From IMG/VR virus record IMGVR_UViG_3300048033_000075, positions 1 through 28,192 of that record: a stretch of 28,192 bases of DNA; one strand, written 5' to 3'. This document shows, in pieces, positions 13,893 to 20,844 of this stretch. A program made the position numbers and the translations under genes. Each line of letters opens with the position of its first letter. Position 1 is the stretch's first letter. Under the pieces are notes generated by a model. It saw nothing but the letters and a program-made list of their open reading frames with translations. It was not told the origin of the DNA and did no database searches. This DNA is from a virus.

Positions 13893-14612
13893 ATGGCTTA
13901 TAAACTCTTAGGCGTAGGGACTAACGCAAAAACAGTCAAAGGTGATGGCGACGAATACCTCACCGCTATTGTATACATGACCCCATGGAAAGTAATGGTT
14001 GATGGCAAGGCGTTTAACTCTTGCAGCATGGCAGAACAAGCTGGGTGCATCAATGCCTGTCTCAATACCGCTGGGCGTGGCGCAATGAATAGCGTTCAAG
14101 CTGCACGAGAACGCAAGGCGCAATGGTTTTATCGTGATCGTGATGGTTTCATGCGACAGCTTATGGAAGATATTGCCAAGTTCCAAACCTATTGCAACAA
14201 GCGTGGCATTCAGCCTGTGGTGAGACTTAACGGCACAACAGATATACGCTGGGAATTGGTGAAGCTTGATGGCTATACTATCTTTGAATTGTTTCCACGG
14301 GTGGCGTTTTATGACTACACAAAGATTGCCAATCGCAAGGTCTCACATATCCCAAACTACCATTTGACTTGGAGTTATAGCGCCGCAAGTAAATCTTATG
14401 CGGCATTACTTGATAAAGCTTTGGCGGCTGGTATGAATGCGGCTGTAGTATTTCGCAAGGCAATGACCAAACCAACATGGAGCGGCTTGCCTGTGGTTAA
14501 TGGTGATGCGGATGACCTGCGCATATTGGACCCCAAAGGTGGTCACATCGTGGCGCTATATGCCAAGGGCAAAGCAAAGCGCGACACATCCGGCTTTGTG
14601 GTTGATGTATAA
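13893..14612 (+). CDS. Phage Gp88-like conserved protein (tentative)
   Basis: This is a 239-residue protein starting at ATG 13893 with AGGAG at 13880-13884. The hallmark is CSMAEQAGCINACLNTAGRG (residues 44-63) followed by NSVQAARERKAQWF and DRDGFMRQLMEDI, and a C-terminal LDPKGGHIVALYAKGKA with DTSGFVV. I recall this signature from a widespread phage family often labelled Gp88-like, biochemical role unknown. The Cys triad (44, 52, 56) could bind a metal or iron-sulfur cluster, which is inference. It is the second early gene and lies behind its own structured leader. No membrane segments. Confidence 0.65.
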   Translation: MAYKLLGVGTNAKTVKGDGDEYLTAIVYMTPWKVMVDGKAFNSCSMAEQAGCINACLNTAGRGAMNSVQAARERKAQWFYRDRDGFMRQLMEDIAKFQTYCNKRGIQPVVRLNGTTDIRWELVKLDGYTIFELFPRVAFYDYTKIANRKVSHIPNYHLTWSYSAASKSYAALLDKALAAGMNAAVVFRKAMTKPTWSGLPVVNGDADDLRILDPKGGHIVALYAKGKAKRDTSGFVVDV

Positions 14613-14620
14613 AAAAGGGG

Positions 14621-14652
14621 TTGACATCTAGGGTACACTCTGACAGTGTACC
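14621..14652 (+). promoter_or_regulatory. TTGACA followed by an 8-bp inverted repeat: possible regulated promoter
   Basis: TTGACA (14621-14626) is a perfect -35, but no good -10 lies 16-18 bases on. Instead GGTACACT-CTGAC-AGTGTACC (14632-14652), an inverted repeat with eight-base arms, covers that position. Either this is an operator over a weak promoter that needs an activator, or an RNA hairpin in the leader of the gene at 14701. The short T run after it (TTTACATG) makes a terminator unlikely. Confidence 0.4.
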
Positions 14653-14700
14653 TTTACATGCCAACGCATGAAACAAACTCAAACTCAAAAGGAGAACATC

Positions 14701-14925
14701 ATGTTCTATTGCATCGCAACAAAGCCACTCAATGACGACACTCAAGGCTTCCGCTTCAATGTTCTTGGCCTCAAGGGTCTGACCCGCAAGCGTGTCGCCA
14801 AGAAACGCTGGGGGATTACGTCAGGTAAATCCATGAAAGCAATTCACATCGGCTATCGTTCAGTTTACTTTGAGCGTGTGCTAAATAAAATGTCATCGCG
14901 TCGGATACGTCACTTTGCAGGATGA
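14701..14925 (+). CDS. Small basic early protein, 74 residues
   Basis: AAGGAG lies six bases before ATG 14701, fixing the start downstream of an earlier in-frame ATG. The protein begins MFYCIATKPLNDDTQGFRFN and becomes very basic (GLTRKRVAKKRWGITSGKS, and SSRRIRHFAG at the end). A compact basic protein of this size in the early region could bind nucleic acid. I do not recognise a family. The gene follows an inverted repeat with a -35-like box, so it may be regulated separately from the previous gene. Confidence 0.65.
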   Translation: MFYCIATKPLNDDTQGFRFNVLGLKGLTRKRVAKKRWGITSGKSMKAIHIGYRSVYFERVLNKMSSRRIRHFAG

Positions 14926-15055
14926 CCTGCCAAGATTTCTCGAAAGAGAATTAGATATGATGGGTGTCATGCCTCACAGTGTGACACCTAAACAACCACA
15001 AGAAAAACCTGAGCCACCTAAAGTATGGGATGGCAAAGGTGATTGCCCATTCTAA
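14915..15055 (+). CDS. Small proline-rich early protein (start uncertain)
   Basis: The frame from TTG 14915 gives 46 residues beginning (M)QDDLPRFLERELDMMG. It ends with a Pro/Lys/Glu-rich linker and the tail KVWDGKGDCPF. Overlap with the previous gene suggests coupled translation. ATG 14951 or 14954 would give a 33-34-residue form. The gene ends 10 bases before the next start, with TAAGGAG joining stop and ribosome site. Within it, GGTGTCA (14963-14969) and TGACACC (14982-14988) form a seven-base inverted repeat. Function unknown. Confidence 0.45.
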   Translation: MQDDLPRFLERELDMMGVMPHSVTPKQPQEKPEPPKVWDGKGDCPF

Positions 15056-15065
15056 GGAGAATTAA

Positions 15066-15245
15066 ATGGATAAATATATTGACAGCATAACAGACTTAGG
15101 TTATGGATGGACAGGTACACTATACAGTGATGGTACAATGAGGGTACAAGGTGACTTGCAGGAAAGTTATTGCATAGACCTACCTAAAAACAGTGTGGAG
15201 AGACTAGCCCGTATCTTCAGAGAGATAAAAGAGGAGTTAGAATAA
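15066..15245 (+). CDS. Hypothetical 59-residue protein
   Basis: The ATG at 15066 follows AAGGAG by seven bases. The protein starts MDKYIDSITDLGYGWTGTLY, continues DGTMRVQGDLQESYCIDLP and ends in a helical stretch RLARIFREIKEELE. The pattern, a short beta meander then an amphipathic helix, suggests a small folded domain. The stop overlaps the next start (TAATG). It is too short for standard gene-calling cut-offs but well supported by ribosome site and packing. No family recognised. Confidence 0.65.
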   Translation: MDKYIDSITDLGYGWTGTLYSDGTMRVQGDLQESYCIDLPKNSVERLARIFREIKEELE

Positions 15246-15424
15246 TGAAGGATAAAGAAAAACGCAGGTATGCATTGTCGGCAGTATACTCTAGGGTGCT
15301 CACTATAGAAACAATGGAAGACCCTGATGATCTGTACTATGACGACATGGATAGTATAGTTAGGGGGCTGGAGGGTACAACCCTATTATACAGAGAAAAT
15401 AATAATTGTCAAGAGGAAATGTGA
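15245..15424 (+). CDS. Hypothetical acidic 59-residue protein
   Basis: This gene is translationally coupled to both neighbours by TAATG at the start and TGATG at the end. The protein starts MKDKEKRRYALSAVYSRVLT and turns strongly acidic (ETMEDPDDLYYDDMDSIVRG). A charge-segregated helical protein with no Cys pairs or hydrophobic segment. It belongs to the run of small early genes just before the primase-helicase. Function unknown. Confidence 0.6.
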   Translation: MKDKEKRRYALSAVYSRVLTIETMEDPDDLYYDDMDSIVRGLEGTTLLYRENNNCQEEM

Positions 15425-15633
15425 TGAACCGTGAGAAATTAGCATACAAGAAGGGGGCAGGGGATGCTTACTATGGGCGTAGTTGGAATCCAAAATTACC
15501 CCTTGACGACGAGGGTACTTCTGTGCTAGAGATCGAAGACATGACAAAGCTAGAGATTGCGGAGTACAGTAAGGGCTACTACGCCGAACCATACGGACAG
15601 AAGGATTACGGAGATGATAACCCAACAGAGTGA
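15424..15633 (+). CDS. Hypothetical 69-residue protein before primase-helicase
   Basis: The start ATG 15424 overlaps the previous stop (TGATG). An in-frame upstream ATG at 15406 has no better ribosome site. The sequence starts MNREKLAYKKGAGDAYYGRS and contains EIEDMTKLEIAEYSKGYYAE, a motif of the kind seen in small phage proteins with alternating Tyr and acidic residues. The 3' end overlaps the start of the primase-helicase by 20 bases in another frame, so the two are co-expressed. Function unknown. Confidence 0.65.
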   Translation: MNREKLAYKKGAGDAYYGRSWNPKLPLDDEGTSVLEIEDMTKLEIAEYSKGYYAEPYGQKDYGDDNPTE

Positions 15634-17191
15634 CAGTAAGTTTGTCAGCCACGAACCTTGCCCAGAATGTGGGTCAAGTAATAACCTTGCACGATACGAT
15701 GACGGTCACGGCTACTGTTTCGGGTGTGAGTATTGGGAAGCAGGAGAAGGGGACGAGGTGGAGAGATCATTCAAGAAACTTGAGGTAGTACCTTTGGAAA
15801 AGATGACATCTATCTATCGGGGTATGCGTGGCATATCGCAGGACACCATGAAGTTCTTTGGCTGTCAGACATACATCAACTCTAAGGGCGAGGAAGAATA
15901 CCAGAACTATGTGTACCCTTCAGGTGGTATCAAGTCCCGTATCTTTCCCAAGGATTTTCGTGCTAAGGATGGCTTCAAATCAGACGAATTGTTCGGCATG
16001 AACCTATGGAACGCTGGCACATCCAAGACTGTGACCATCACAGAGGGTGAGTTAGATGCTATGTCTGTCTATCAGATGATGCACAACCCCAAGTATCCGA
16101 ACCCTGTCGTGTCATTGCCATCAGCTAAACCATCACGCAAGCTATGGGAAAACGTACACGATTGGCTGTCATCATTCGAAAAGATCGTCCTGTCTGTGGA
16201 CAATGATGAAGCAGGGAACGCAGTTGCCCAGCGCATCGCTAAGATGTACCCGAACAAGGTGTATCGTGTACCACACGACAAGTACAAGGACGCCAATGAG
16301 TTCCTACAGGCTGGTGCAGAACAGGCGTTCAAGGCTGCATGGTTCAACGCTAAGAAGTACACACCTGAGAATGTCATCAACACAACAGACCAATTCCTTG
16401 GGCTGTATAACAAGGCGGATGACCATGTCTATGTGGAGACAGGGCTGCAAGAGTTTGATGAGATGTGCCTTGGCTTAATGCAAGGACACTTCACCCTGTT
16501 CAAGGCGGCGACAGGTATAGGCAAGACAGAGTTTATGAGGTATCTTGAGTACCGTATCTTGAGCCAGTACCCTGATATAAAGATTGCTATCTGGCACATG
16601 GAAGAGACAAAGCTTCGATCACTCTTAGGCCTTGTGTCATACCACATACAGGACAACCTGACCCGTAAAGACCTGATCGAAGAGAAGAACATGGACGGTG
16701 CTGTCAAGAAAGCCATCGAAGAATTGACTAAAGACGAAAGGCTCTATCAATTTTATTTGAATGATGAGGATGACCCCCTTGACTTATTGGCTCATATAAG
16801 GTATCTATCTCAGGCGTGTGGTGTTCAGTACATCTTCTTCGAACCTATACAGGACATCAGCGCAGGTGTTGCATCGGAAGAAAGCAAAGAGCAATTCCTT
16901 GCAGACCTTTCTGTCAGACTATCCAAGCTGGCAGCTGAACTAGGAGTAGGCATTGTGACCATTGGACACACTAACGACGACGGTGCAGTAAAGTATTGTC
17001 GTATGATTGAGCAACGGGCTTCAGTTGTGGTTGACTTGAAGCGAGATAAACTATCGGAGGATTCCGAAGAACGTAACACAACCAAGTTACTTGTAACAAA
17101 GAACCGTCCAGTAGGGCCGACAGGTTATGCTGGTCAGTTACAATTCGAACCTGCTACGTTCACTCTGAGTGAGAAACCATATGACTTTTAG
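15614..17191 (+). CDS. DNA primase-helicase (T7 gp4-like)
   Basis: This is a 525-residue protein from ATG 15614. The N-terminal zinc ribbon has Cys16, Cys19, Cys35 and Cys38 (CPECG and CFGC), nearly the T7 gp4 positions. A Toprim primase domain follows, with TITEGELDAMSVYQ and LSVDNDEAGN (acidic metal-binding residues). The RecA-like helicase shows Walker A KAATGIGKTEF, IAIWHMEETKLRSL, Walker B YIFFEPIQDI, VTIGHTNDD and LLVTKNRPVGPTGYAG. It unwinds the fork and makes primers for the phage polymerase. It heads the replication module (primase-helicase, polymerase, SSB-like, exonuclease, endonuclease). The long in-frame region upstream of 15614 overlaps the previous gene and has no ribosome site. 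Confidence 0.93.
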   Translation: MITQQSDSKFVSHEPCPECGSSNNLARYDDGHGYCFGCEYWEAGEGDEVERSFKKLEVVPLEKMTSIYRGMRGISQDTMKFFGCQTYINSKGEEEYQNYVYPSGGIKSRIFPKDFRAKDGFKSDELFGMNLWNAGTSKTVTITEGELDAMSVYQMMHNPKYPNPVVSLPSAKPSRKLWENVHDWLSSFEKIVLSVDNDEAGNAVAQRIAKMYPNKVYRVPHDKYKDANEFLQAGAEQAFKAAWFNAKKYTPENVINTTDQFLGLYNKADDHVYVETGLQEFDEMCLGLMQGHFTLFKAATGIGKTEFMRYLEYRILSQYPDIKIAIWHMEETKLRSLLGLVSYHIQDNLTRKDLIEEKNMDGAVKKAIEELTKDERLYQFYLNDEDDPLDLLAHIRYLSQACGVQYIFFEPIQDISAGVASEESKEQFLADLSVRLSKLAAELGVGIVTIGHTNDDGAVKYCRMIEQRASVVVDLKRDKLSEDSEERNTTKLLVTKNRPVGPTGYAGQLQFEPATFTLSEKPYDF

Positions 17192-17393
17192 CCACATGGA
17201 TTCAGTAGCCGCAACACTATATTTCCTAGGTGTATACTTTCACTACGTACACCTTCAAACTATCTTCGATCTACTTGATAGACATGAAGACTTAGACAAA
17301 GGTAGGGCTAAACTAAGAAGTTTGTTTTGGCCTTGGACAGTAGTTTGTATCATATGGTATGACCTATTTGGAAATGACGAGGATGAAGAATGA
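17181..17393 (+). CDS. Small two-helix membrane protein
   Basis: The start ATG 17181 overlaps the end of the primase-helicase. The product of 70 residues (MTFSHMDSVAATLYFLGVYF onward) has two hydrophobic segments (about residues 8-28 and 47-64, the latter FWPWTVVCIIWYDLFG) separated by a charged loop (LLDRHEDLDKGRAKLRS), with an acidic tail NDEDEE. A two-pass inner-membrane protein is likely. It lies between helicase and polymerase and its stop overlaps the polymerase start. Holin-like features exist, but the early position argues against a lysis role. Function unknown. Confidence 0.6.
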   Translation: MTFSHMDSVAATLYFLGVYFHYVHLQTIFDLLDRHEDLDKGRAKLRSLFWPWTVVCIIWYDLFGNDEDEE

Positions 17394-18367
17394 AAACTGT
17401 AGCAATGGACATCGAAACAGAGAGCCTAGACCCTGAACATATCTGGGTTATCTGTGCCGAAGATGTAGACACTGGGGATCGTGAAAGATTCCTTAACGTC
17501 ACATCAATACCCGAAGAAAGAGATCGGTTTGTAGACTACCTCAAGGGCTGTGAATACTTTGTGTTTCACAATGGCATAGGCTTTGATGTCAAGGTAATCA
17601 ACAGGCTACTAGGTAACATCATGCCTACTGACAAGGTGATAGACACACTGATTGTGTCACGCCTAGTACAGTACGACATGAAAGATCAAGACGAAAAGAT
17701 GCGTAAGAAACTTCTCGCTAAGTACAAGAAGGAATCTCTAGTAGAAAAGAAATTTCCTAGGCGCATGATTAACCGCCACAGTTTAGCCTCATGGGGTTGT
17801 CGTCTTGGTGAGTACAAGACAGGCTTCAAGGACTTCGACAAACTATCTGACGAGATGATTGAATACTGTGAGCAGGACGTTATTGTGACTGTCAAATTAT
17901 ACAATCACTTTAGGAATATCATTGAAGACCCTGAATGGCATGAGGCTATTCGGTGTGAGCATGACATACAGATACTGTGTGAACAGATGTCTCACAATGG
18001 TTTCTTCTTTGAAGAAGATAAAGCAGAGGAGTTGTTAGGTGAAATCCATTCAAGAATGGAAGACCTTGAACGCAGTTTTCAAGAAGACTTCCCCCCTAAA
18101 CTTGCGGAAGTCAATCGTATCAAGTACCGAAGGAAAGCAGATGGTACTCTATTCTCTAGTGTCAGCAAAGCACAAGAAAAATACTTTGCTACGGCGCTAG
18201 ATAAATCGGTTGACCCCAATGAATTAGTGTGCTATGAGTACATCAACTTCAACCCAGCGTCACCTAAGCAGCGGATCGAAAGACTATGGGAAGCAGGTTG
18301 GGAACCATTTGAAAAAACGAAAGGACACATTGAGTATGAACGCGAACAACCAAGAGCGTGGCGCTAA
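17390..18367 (+). CDS. DNA polymerase A, N-terminal part (3'-5' exonuclease; frame broken)
   Basis: This 325-residue frame has the proofreading exonuclease of T7-like polymerases: ExoI with Asp7 and Glu9 (MDIETESL), ExoII HNGIGFDV, ExoIII YCEQDV (Tyr-x3-Asp). It then runs into the thumb region (NPASPKQRIERLWEAGW, EKTKGHIEYERE). After EYERE the similarity I recognise stops, and the frame ends at TAA 18365 while the homologous sequence continues one base out of phase in the next ORF. Repairing this needs one base skipped at about 18344-18366. It may be a programmed +1 frameshift, a true split polymerase or a sequencing error. It is encoded right after the primase-helicase and membrane protein. 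Confidence 0.85.
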   Translation: MKTVAMDIETESLDPEHIWVICAEDVDTGDRERFLNVTSIPEERDRFVDYLKGCEYFVFHNGIGFDVKVINRLLGNIMPTDKVIDTLIVSRLVQYDMKDQDEKMRKKLLAKYKKESLVEKKFPRRMINRHSLASWGCRLGEYKTGFKDFDKLSDEMIEYCEQDVIVTVKLYNHFRNIIEDPEWHEAIRCEHDIQILCEQMSHNGFFFEEDKAEELLGEIHSRMEDLERSFQEDFPPKLAEVNRIKYRRKADGTLFSSVSKAQEKYFATALDKSVDPNELVCYEYINFNPASPKQRIERLWEAGWEPFEKTKGHIEYEREQPRAWR

Positions 18368-19364
18368 GTTTGCCAAGTACGGATGGACATTGTCCGAAGG
18401 TAACTTAAGCACACTACCTAACTCTGCACCTGCCGGAGGCAAACGTCTCGCTGAGTGGCTTACCCTTGAGGGTCGGCGTTCATCTCTGGTGGAGTGGTTA
18501 GGCCATGTCAAAGAGGACTCACGGATACACGGTCAGTTCCAGCACATCGGTGCGTGGACAGGACGTATGTCTCACCGTGACCCTAACCAAGCTAACATCC
18601 CATCTGAGTTCCATGGTGAACCTAAGACAGAAGTAGAAAAGGTTAAGGCAAAGTATGACGGACAGTTTCGTGGTCTGTGGTCTGTGCCTGAGGGTTCATG
18701 GTTGGTTGGTACGGATGCAGAAGGTATCCAGCTACGTGTACTTGCGCACCTTATGAAGTCCGAAGAATATGTACACGCTATCGTGTCAGGTAAGAAGGAG
18801 GACGAAACAGATATTCACAACCTCAACCGTAAGGCTTTGGGTATGTCTCACATCACGAGAGACATGGCTAAGACATTCATCTATGCCTTTCTACTAGGGG
18901 CAGGTAACGCTAAGATTGCGCAGATACTCAAGGTAAAACCTAGAGAAGCAGCGGAGGCAGTAGATAACTTTATGGAATCTATCCAAGGCTTATCTAAACT
19001 AAAGAAGAAACGTGTGCCTGAGATTGCAAGCCGTGGTTGGTTCAAAGGTATTGATGGTCGTAAGGTAAAAGTTCCTAACGAACACAAGACCTTAGCTGGC
19101 ATGTTACAAAACGGTGAGTCTGTAATTATGAAACACGCTGCACTCAAGTGGGTACGCCGTGCGGAGAGACAGTGGATTAACTTCCGTCTTGTTACATGGC
19201 CCCACGATGAATGGCAAACAGAAGTTTGCGGAGATTATCCAGACGCTGAGTTGCTGGGTAAGATACAAAGAGAGTCTATTGAAGAGGTAGGCGAAGAGTT
19301 TAACATGCTATGTCCACTAGCCGGATCGACGGACATCGGTAGGAACTGGAGAGATACCCATTGA
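18336..19364 (+). CDS. DNA polymerase A, C-terminal part (polymerase domain)
   Basis: The polymerase half is in the +1 frame of the preceding ORF. I list it from ATG 18336 (MNANNQERGAK), which has AAGGA at 18321-18325; the frame is also open further upstream. Motif A is LVGTDAEGIQLRVLAH (catalytic Asp), motif B is RDMAKTFIYAFLLGAG, motif C is WPHDEWQTEV (catalytic His-Asp-Glu); all catalytic residues are intact. The motif B residue equivalent to E. coli Pol I Phe762 is Tyr, and the one equivalent to Tyr766 is Leu. Both halves together would be about 650 residues, close to T7 gp5 (704). The protein ends at TGA 19364, just before the overlapping microgene. Confidence 0.88.
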   Translation: MNANNQERGAKFAKYGWTLSEGNLSTLPNSAPAGGKRLAEWLTLEGRRSSLVEWLGHVKEDSRIHGQFQHIGAWTGRMSHRDPNQANIPSEFHGEPKTEVEKVKAKYDGQFRGLWSVPEGSWLVGTDAEGIQLRVLAHLMKSEEYVHAIVSGKKEDETDIHNLNRKALGMSHITRDMAKTFIYAFLLGAGNAKIAQILKVKPREAAEAVDNFMESIQGLSKLKKKRVPEIASRGWFKGIDGRKVKVPNEHKTLAGMLQNGESVIMKHAALKWVRRAERQWINFRLVTWPHDEWQTEVCGDYPDAELLGKIQRESIEEVGEEFNMLCPLAGSTDIGRNWRDTH

Positions 19365-19468
19365 TATGGATTATTTCTTTACTGCCTGTCATTTTTGTCT
19401 TGACAATCAGGCTAATAGTTGGTATATGGAATATAGAAGCTGCCAAGAAGGAGAGTAACATTGGCTAA
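19361..19468 (+). CDS. Predicted 35-residue membrane microprotein with TTG start
   Basis: TTG 19361 has GGAGAG seven bases upstream and opens a frame beginning (M)IWIISLLPVIFVLTIRLIVG and ending NIEAAKKESNIG. This is one clear transmembrane helix with a charged tail. It overlaps the polymerase stop and the TTG start of the next gene, so it fits the coupled layout. A competing frame from ATG 19366 (MDYFFTACHFCLDN, 30 residues) is less well placed from the ribosome site and less protein-like. Function unknown. A small inner-membrane regulator is possible. Confidence 0.5.
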   Translation: MIWIISLLPVIFVLTIRLIVGIWNIEAAKKESNIG

Positions 19469-19955
19469 ATACAAAGAAGTAACTACAACAGGTCCAATCG
19501 AATGGGCTAAAATCTTTGAGACCACTCGTGACATGGTTGGTTATGAAGGTTCTTATGAGGATTGCAACGGTGCCTATACCGTTAACCAAATCCTCGACAA
19601 GTCTGAGTTCGAGAAGCTTAAAGCTGCTGGTACCCAGAAGAAGCCTAATCAGAAACGTCTGATGGAAGGTGAACTGATGCTTAAGTTTGAGCGTAAGCAC
19701 CTTGTCGTTACCAAGGATGGTCGTGAGATTCCACAGGCAGGTGGCGCACCTAAAGTAACTGACGCAGATGGTCAGACTTGGGACCCAGAGATCAGTGGTA
19801 ACATCGGCAATGGTTCTATGGCTGCTGTGACTAACTTAATCACTACCTTCCAAGGAAGTGACGGTAAGACTTACTCACGTACAAGTCTTGTCTCAATCAA
19901 AATCTTAGAGTTCGTACCTATCCCTGAACGCGAAGACGAGATTGAAGCTGCCTAA
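19461..19955 (+). CDS. Probable single-stranded DNA-binding protein
   Basis: This is a 164-residue protein. The start TTG 19461 has AAGGAG seven bases before it. Features are a beta-rich body with aromatic residues (TRDMVGYEGSYEDCNGAYTV, and LMEGELMLKFERKHLVV) and a C-terminal acidic tail (PEREDEIEAA), the arrangement of T7 gp2.5-like and other SSBs, in which the tail recruits polymerase and helicase. It follows the polymerase directly and is closed by a strong terminator. It is shorter than T7 gp2.5 (232 residues). The family call rests on tail, size and position, since OB-fold sequence is hard to recognise by eye. Confidence 0.6.
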   Translation: MAKYKEVTTTGPIEWAKIFETTRDMVGYEGSYEDCNGAYTVNQILDKSEFEKLKAAGTQKKPNQKRLMEGELMLKFERKHLVVTKDGREIPQAGGAPKVTDADGQTWDPEISGNIGNGSMAAVTNLITTFQGSDGKTYSRTSLVSIKILEFVPIPEREDEIEAA

Positions 19956-19969
19956 AGTTTCCCTCAACT

Positions 19970-19995
19970 GGCAGGGCTTCGGCCCTGTCTTTTTT
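19970..19995 (+). terminator. Rho-independent terminator after the replication module
   Basis: GGCAGGGC (19970-19977) pairs with GCCCTGTC (19982-19989), eight pairs with one G-T, around a TTCG tetraloop, followed by six T (19990-19995). Canonical and strong. It separates the SSB-like gene from the ThyX operon, whose genes need readthrough or another promoter. Confidence 0.9.
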
Positions 19996-20018
19996 CTACC
20001 TTAGAAAGTGTTGTTTAA

Positions 20019-20198
20019 ATGAAAATAATCTACTTACTAATCTGGTTTCATGCAACACCAGATCAAGGTATCCGGTATCACCACTTAGGTACCTTCCCTA
20101 ATGAAACTATTTGTGAGGCTGAGTTAAGAATTGCATCGGTCTTAGTTAACAATCCTACTGAAACTATATCTTGCATAGGGGTGCGTGTGGATGATTAA
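20019..20198 (+). CDS. Small secreted-type two-cysteine protein
   Basis: This 59-residue protein starts MKIIYLLIWFHATPDQGIRY: a hydrophobic N-terminus of about 10 residues, then polar sequence with Cys32 and Cys52, ending SCIGVRVDD. The layout resembles the product at 25879-26073 (hydrophobic start, an Ile-Cys or Glu-Cys near residue 32, second Cys 20-23 residues later), so the two may be distant paralogues that act outside the cytoplasm, with the cysteines forming a disulfide. The stop codon overlaps the ThyX start. It begins 24 bases after the terminator. Its ribosome site is weak (TTGTTTAA upstream). Function unknown. Confidence 0.55.
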   Translation: MKIIYLLIWFHATPDQGIRYHHLGTFPNETICEAELRIASVLVNNPTETISCIGVRVDD

Positions 20199-20844
20199 GA
20201 CAACATACATTGACCACATGGGCAATGACTTGACTGTAGCTAACGCAGCCCGTGTGTCATTTGGTAAGACATCTGAGATGGAAGACGATCCGTGGGGACC
20301 ACCAAAGCTAAAGAAGAAAGACGATAAGCTTATTCGTTACCTTGCCAAGCATAAACATATCAGTCCCTTTGGGCATTGCTTTGCAAGCTTCCACGTCAAG
20401 GCTCCAATCTTTGTAGCACGACAGCTAGTCAAGCATAAGTTCTTGAGATGGAACGAGATTTCTAGGCGGTATGTTGATGATGAACCTGTGTTTTACGTAC
20501 CTGACACATGGCGGGGGCGTAGTGCTGACAAGAAGCAAGGGTCTGATGGGGTAAGTCATCCACCTCTATGGCTTGACTCAACTATGAACCAAGTCTTAGA
20601 CCTGTACGACCAGATGATCCATGATGGTGTAGCACCTGAGCAAGCACGTATGGTGCTACCACAAAGCACAATGACTGAATGGTACTGGTCTGGGTCACTG
20701 GATGCCTTTGCTGACATGTGCCGCTTACGTTGCGCCAGTGACACACAATACGAGACAAGGGTAGTTGCAGATAACATTAGTGAGAAGATGGCTACGTTGT
20801 TCCCTGTGGCGTGGGATGCACTAACGGAGGATGACGATGAGTGA
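20191..20844 (+). CDS. thyX: Flavin-dependent thymidylate synthase ThyX
   Basis: From ATG 20191 the protein has 217 residues. It makes dTMP from dUMP using FAD, NADPH and methylene-tetrahydrofolate. The ThyX signature RHR-x7-S appears here as KHKFLRWNEISRRYV: Lys-His-Lys in place of Arg-His-Arg, but with the conserved Glu-x-Ser-x-Arg-Tyr. Other family features are SPFGHCFASFHVKAPIFVAR and RMVLPQSTMTEWYWSGS. The start is chosen over GTG 20185 because ATG 20191 overlaps the previous stop and lies at a better distance from AGGGG. It stands in a nucleotide-supply set with the ribonucleotide reductase and MazG-like proteins encoded downstream. Confidence 0.93.
   Translation: MIKTTYIDHMGNDLTVANAARVSFGKTSEMEDDPWGPPKLKKKDDKLIRYLAKHKHISPFGHCFASFHVKAPIFVARQLVKHKFLRWNEISRRYVDDEPVFYVPDTWRGRSADKKQGSDGVSHPPLWLDSTMNQVLDLYDQMIHDGVAPEQARMVLPQSTMTEWYWSGSLDAFADMCRLRCASDTQYETRVVADNISEKMATLFPVAWDALTEDDDE

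Noticed and set aside
14963-14988. GGTGTCA/TGACACC inverted repeat as a terminator
   Set aside because: No T run follows and the repeat lies inside an open reading frame; noted in that gene only.
15078-15106. TTGACA with TATGGA 17 bases on, inside the 59-codon gene
   Set aside because: The -10 is poor and the site lies within a well-supported coding sequence; probably chance.
18311-18319. A-AAA-AAC slippery heptamer as the cause of the polymerase frame change
   Set aside because: It is not in the zero-frame phase required for -1 slipping, the needed shift is +1, and conserved polymerase sequence continues beyond it.
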